Assembly: GCA_023052935.1 (NCBI GenBank)
Contig: CM041298.1
Span: 17,157,371-17,221,370, forward strand
Source: Piezodorus guildinii
Lineage: Eukaryota > Arthropoda > Insecta > Hemiptera > Pentatomidae
DNA: 64,000 bases
Reading direction: 5' to 3'
Shown here: one piece after another, positions 62,560 through 64,000 of the stretch
How positions within the stretch are numbered: the first letter of the stretch is position 1
How the letters are laid out: each line of letters begins with the position of its first letter
Notes under the pieces: generated by a model
What the model saw: the letters and a program-made list of their open reading frames with translations, nothing else
Told to the model about the DNA's origin: nothing
Databases searched by the model: none
Made by a program: the position numbers and the translations under genes

Positions 62560-62800
62560 AAATTAAGACGTTGAGTTGCAAAAGGTACTATATCCACTTT
62601 AGACAATTTTACAGGAAACACTAACATCTGTCATTTATTTATTACTGGACCAATTTACTTGATTTTTTTTTTTTTTTTTTTGTTTTTGTTAAAATCGAAA
62701 GTTGATTTTTTACTCTATTGACAACTTATTTTTTCCAAAGGATTATAATTTTCCATGACTTTTTAACCATATAATATGGATCAAAAGTATTTAAAACATG
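62560..62800 (+). repeat. RepD copy (intact around the LTR-element target site)
   Basis: GACGTTGAGTTGCAAAAGGT, ACTATATCCACTTTAGACAA and CATTTATTTATTACTGGACC; then TTGATTTTTTACT and CATGACTTTTTAACCATATA. Parallels 63248-63475. Confidence 0.85.
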
Positions 62801-62802
62801 CA

Positions 62803-63062
62803 AAGGAGCTGGATGGTTTATTGAACAGGGCACTAGGGTCCCGGGTTCGAATCTGACTATGGCAAGATAATTATTTATTGAATTATTTCAGCAGATGTGT
62901 GAGCTTCTTTGGACTCACCCAAACTCTACAAAATAGGTACCAAAAATAAATTCTGATCTTCTAATCATCTGCTTCCACGACCTTTGATCGGAATCAGTTC
63001 AGTCCTTCCTATGTACTTACCAAGCTCTTTCATAGTTTGTAGTGAACATTTTTTTTTTCTTA
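62803..63062 (+). repeat. SINE B-like, diverged
   Basis: Head AAGGAGCTGGATGGTTTATT, box-B-like CCCGGGTTCGAATCTGACTA, AATTATTTATTGAATTATTT transition, eroded body and a poly(T) end at 63051-63061. Confidence 0.75.
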
Positions 63063-63247
63063 CTTTATTTCATTACGAGGAACAAGATGGGCCCCTCGGA
63101 TTGACCGTAAATGGGTTTATTATTGCAAATGACTTTATCATTATTTTCTGTATATATTGCATGAATGTGGTCTCATATCACTATTACTATTGTTCATTCT
63201 GAAACAGATAGTAATATTTCTCAATAAATAAATATTAAAAAAAAAAA

Positions 63248-63560
63248 ATTGTTGCAAATTGAGACGTTGAGTTCCAAAAGGTACTATATCCACTTTAGAC
63301 TATTTTGCAGGAAACGCAAACATCTGTCATTTATTTATTACTGAACCAATTTATTTAATTCTTTTTTTTTATTAAAATCTAAAGTTGATTTTTTACTGTA
63401 TTGACAACTTATTTTTCCCAAATGATTGTACTTTTCCATGACTTTTTAACCATATACTATGGATATAGTACTTTTGGGGATAAAAGATGGATATAGGACT
63501 TTTTCTAAAGAACTAAAAGTGATATAGTACTTTTTGGAAGAATATAACGCGAGATAACAA
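63248..63560 (+). repeat. RepD copy
   Basis: GAGACGTTGAGTTCCAAAAG to CCATATACTATGGATATAGT, followed by short internal repeats of GATATAGTACTTTT. Preceded by a poly(A) stretch. Confidence 0.83.
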
Positions 63561-64000
63561 TCATCATAACCTTCCTCATACAATATTAATTATAACTAAC
63601 GTGTTTATAATGTTAATTACTAAGTTATGTGTATTTCTCTATTCTCACTCATCTTTCCTTGTTGGTTGACTAGATCTTAATGTCTATTCTTCATAAATAA
63701 AGTGTATATTCAAAGGACTTTTTATTTATTTTTAGCATTCTGATTAGAAAGTTATGAAATTTGTTTTGATCTTTTACTTATTGTTTCTGTGAATTTAACA
63801 AATGTATTTGTATTATTAATTACATGTAAACAATATTTTACTATTAGCACTGATAAATAAATAACTTTTAAGCTTTTATTTAACATTTTTCAAAACAATA
63901 CAAATTTATTAGGTTAGAACAGGCATGGTTTTTCTTTTTATATTCAGCAAGATCAGGGAATTCTAAATCCAACTATTTGCTGGATAAAATACCATTGTTC
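63561..64000. other. No feature recognised
   Basis: AT-rich DNA to the window end. Confidence 0.4.

Overview
This window is repeat-dominated nuclear DNA of a eukaryote, most likely an arthropod and probably an insect. It is AT-rich. It has no recognisable host exons and no prokaryotic gene organisation. It contains cecropia-type mariners, jockey-like and RTE-like LINEs, tRNA-derived SINEs, a Helitron and a Ty3/gypsy LTR element. I cannot name the species, and I found no convincing host protein-coding gene, true tRNA, rRNA or CRISPR array.

Layout. 1-1658 is the 3' end of a Ty3/gypsy element (integrase tail, macrodomain, LTR). 1.7-15.8 kb holds LINE pieces, two mariners (5174-5966 and 8632-9481), SINEs, an inverted-repeat element (12558-12940) and a tandem repeat. 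15.9-31.7 kb is dense nesting of LINEs, SINEs, a ~0.9-kb non-coding repeat called RepA here, and foldback elements carrying hammerhead-ribozyme-like motifs. 32.1-38.8 kb contains an inverted segmental duplication (32140-32760 against 37080-38835) and SINE-based tandem units. 38.8-51.3 kb holds more LINEs, SINEs and RepA, a Helitron with a mariner inside it (48069-49020), and a third long mariner (50413-51307). 51861-56122 is a complete, very young Ty3/gypsy element with near-identical LTRs and a 4-bp target duplication. 56.1-64 kb is mostly RepA, SINEs and a second unclassified repeat, RepD.

Two things stand out. First, the Ty3/gypsy polyprotein ends in a domain that reads as a TARG1/OARD1-type macrodomain (ADP-ribosyl-acceptor hydrolase) with the catalytic Lys and Asp both present. 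The domain is intact in the copy at 1-1116 and broken by a 1-nt deletion in the copy at 51861-56122, whose open Gag-integrase frame also lacks protease, reverse transcriptase and RNase H. Second, four foldback insertions (15878-16159, 26150-26730, 37691-38474, 60138-60412) share one design: inverted arms, each with a hammerhead-like core, flanked by a target duplication of about 14 bp. One core (16069-16108, + strand) has every conserved position, a 6-bp stem I and a cleavable triplet. This fits non-autonomous Penelope-like or retrozyme-like retroelements. Because an inverted duplicate preserves the empty site of one of them, the insertion at 37691-38474 can be ordered in time.

No genes here act as a pathway. 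The window is a layered record of insertions, and the useful relations are nesting, empty sites and shared target-site duplications.
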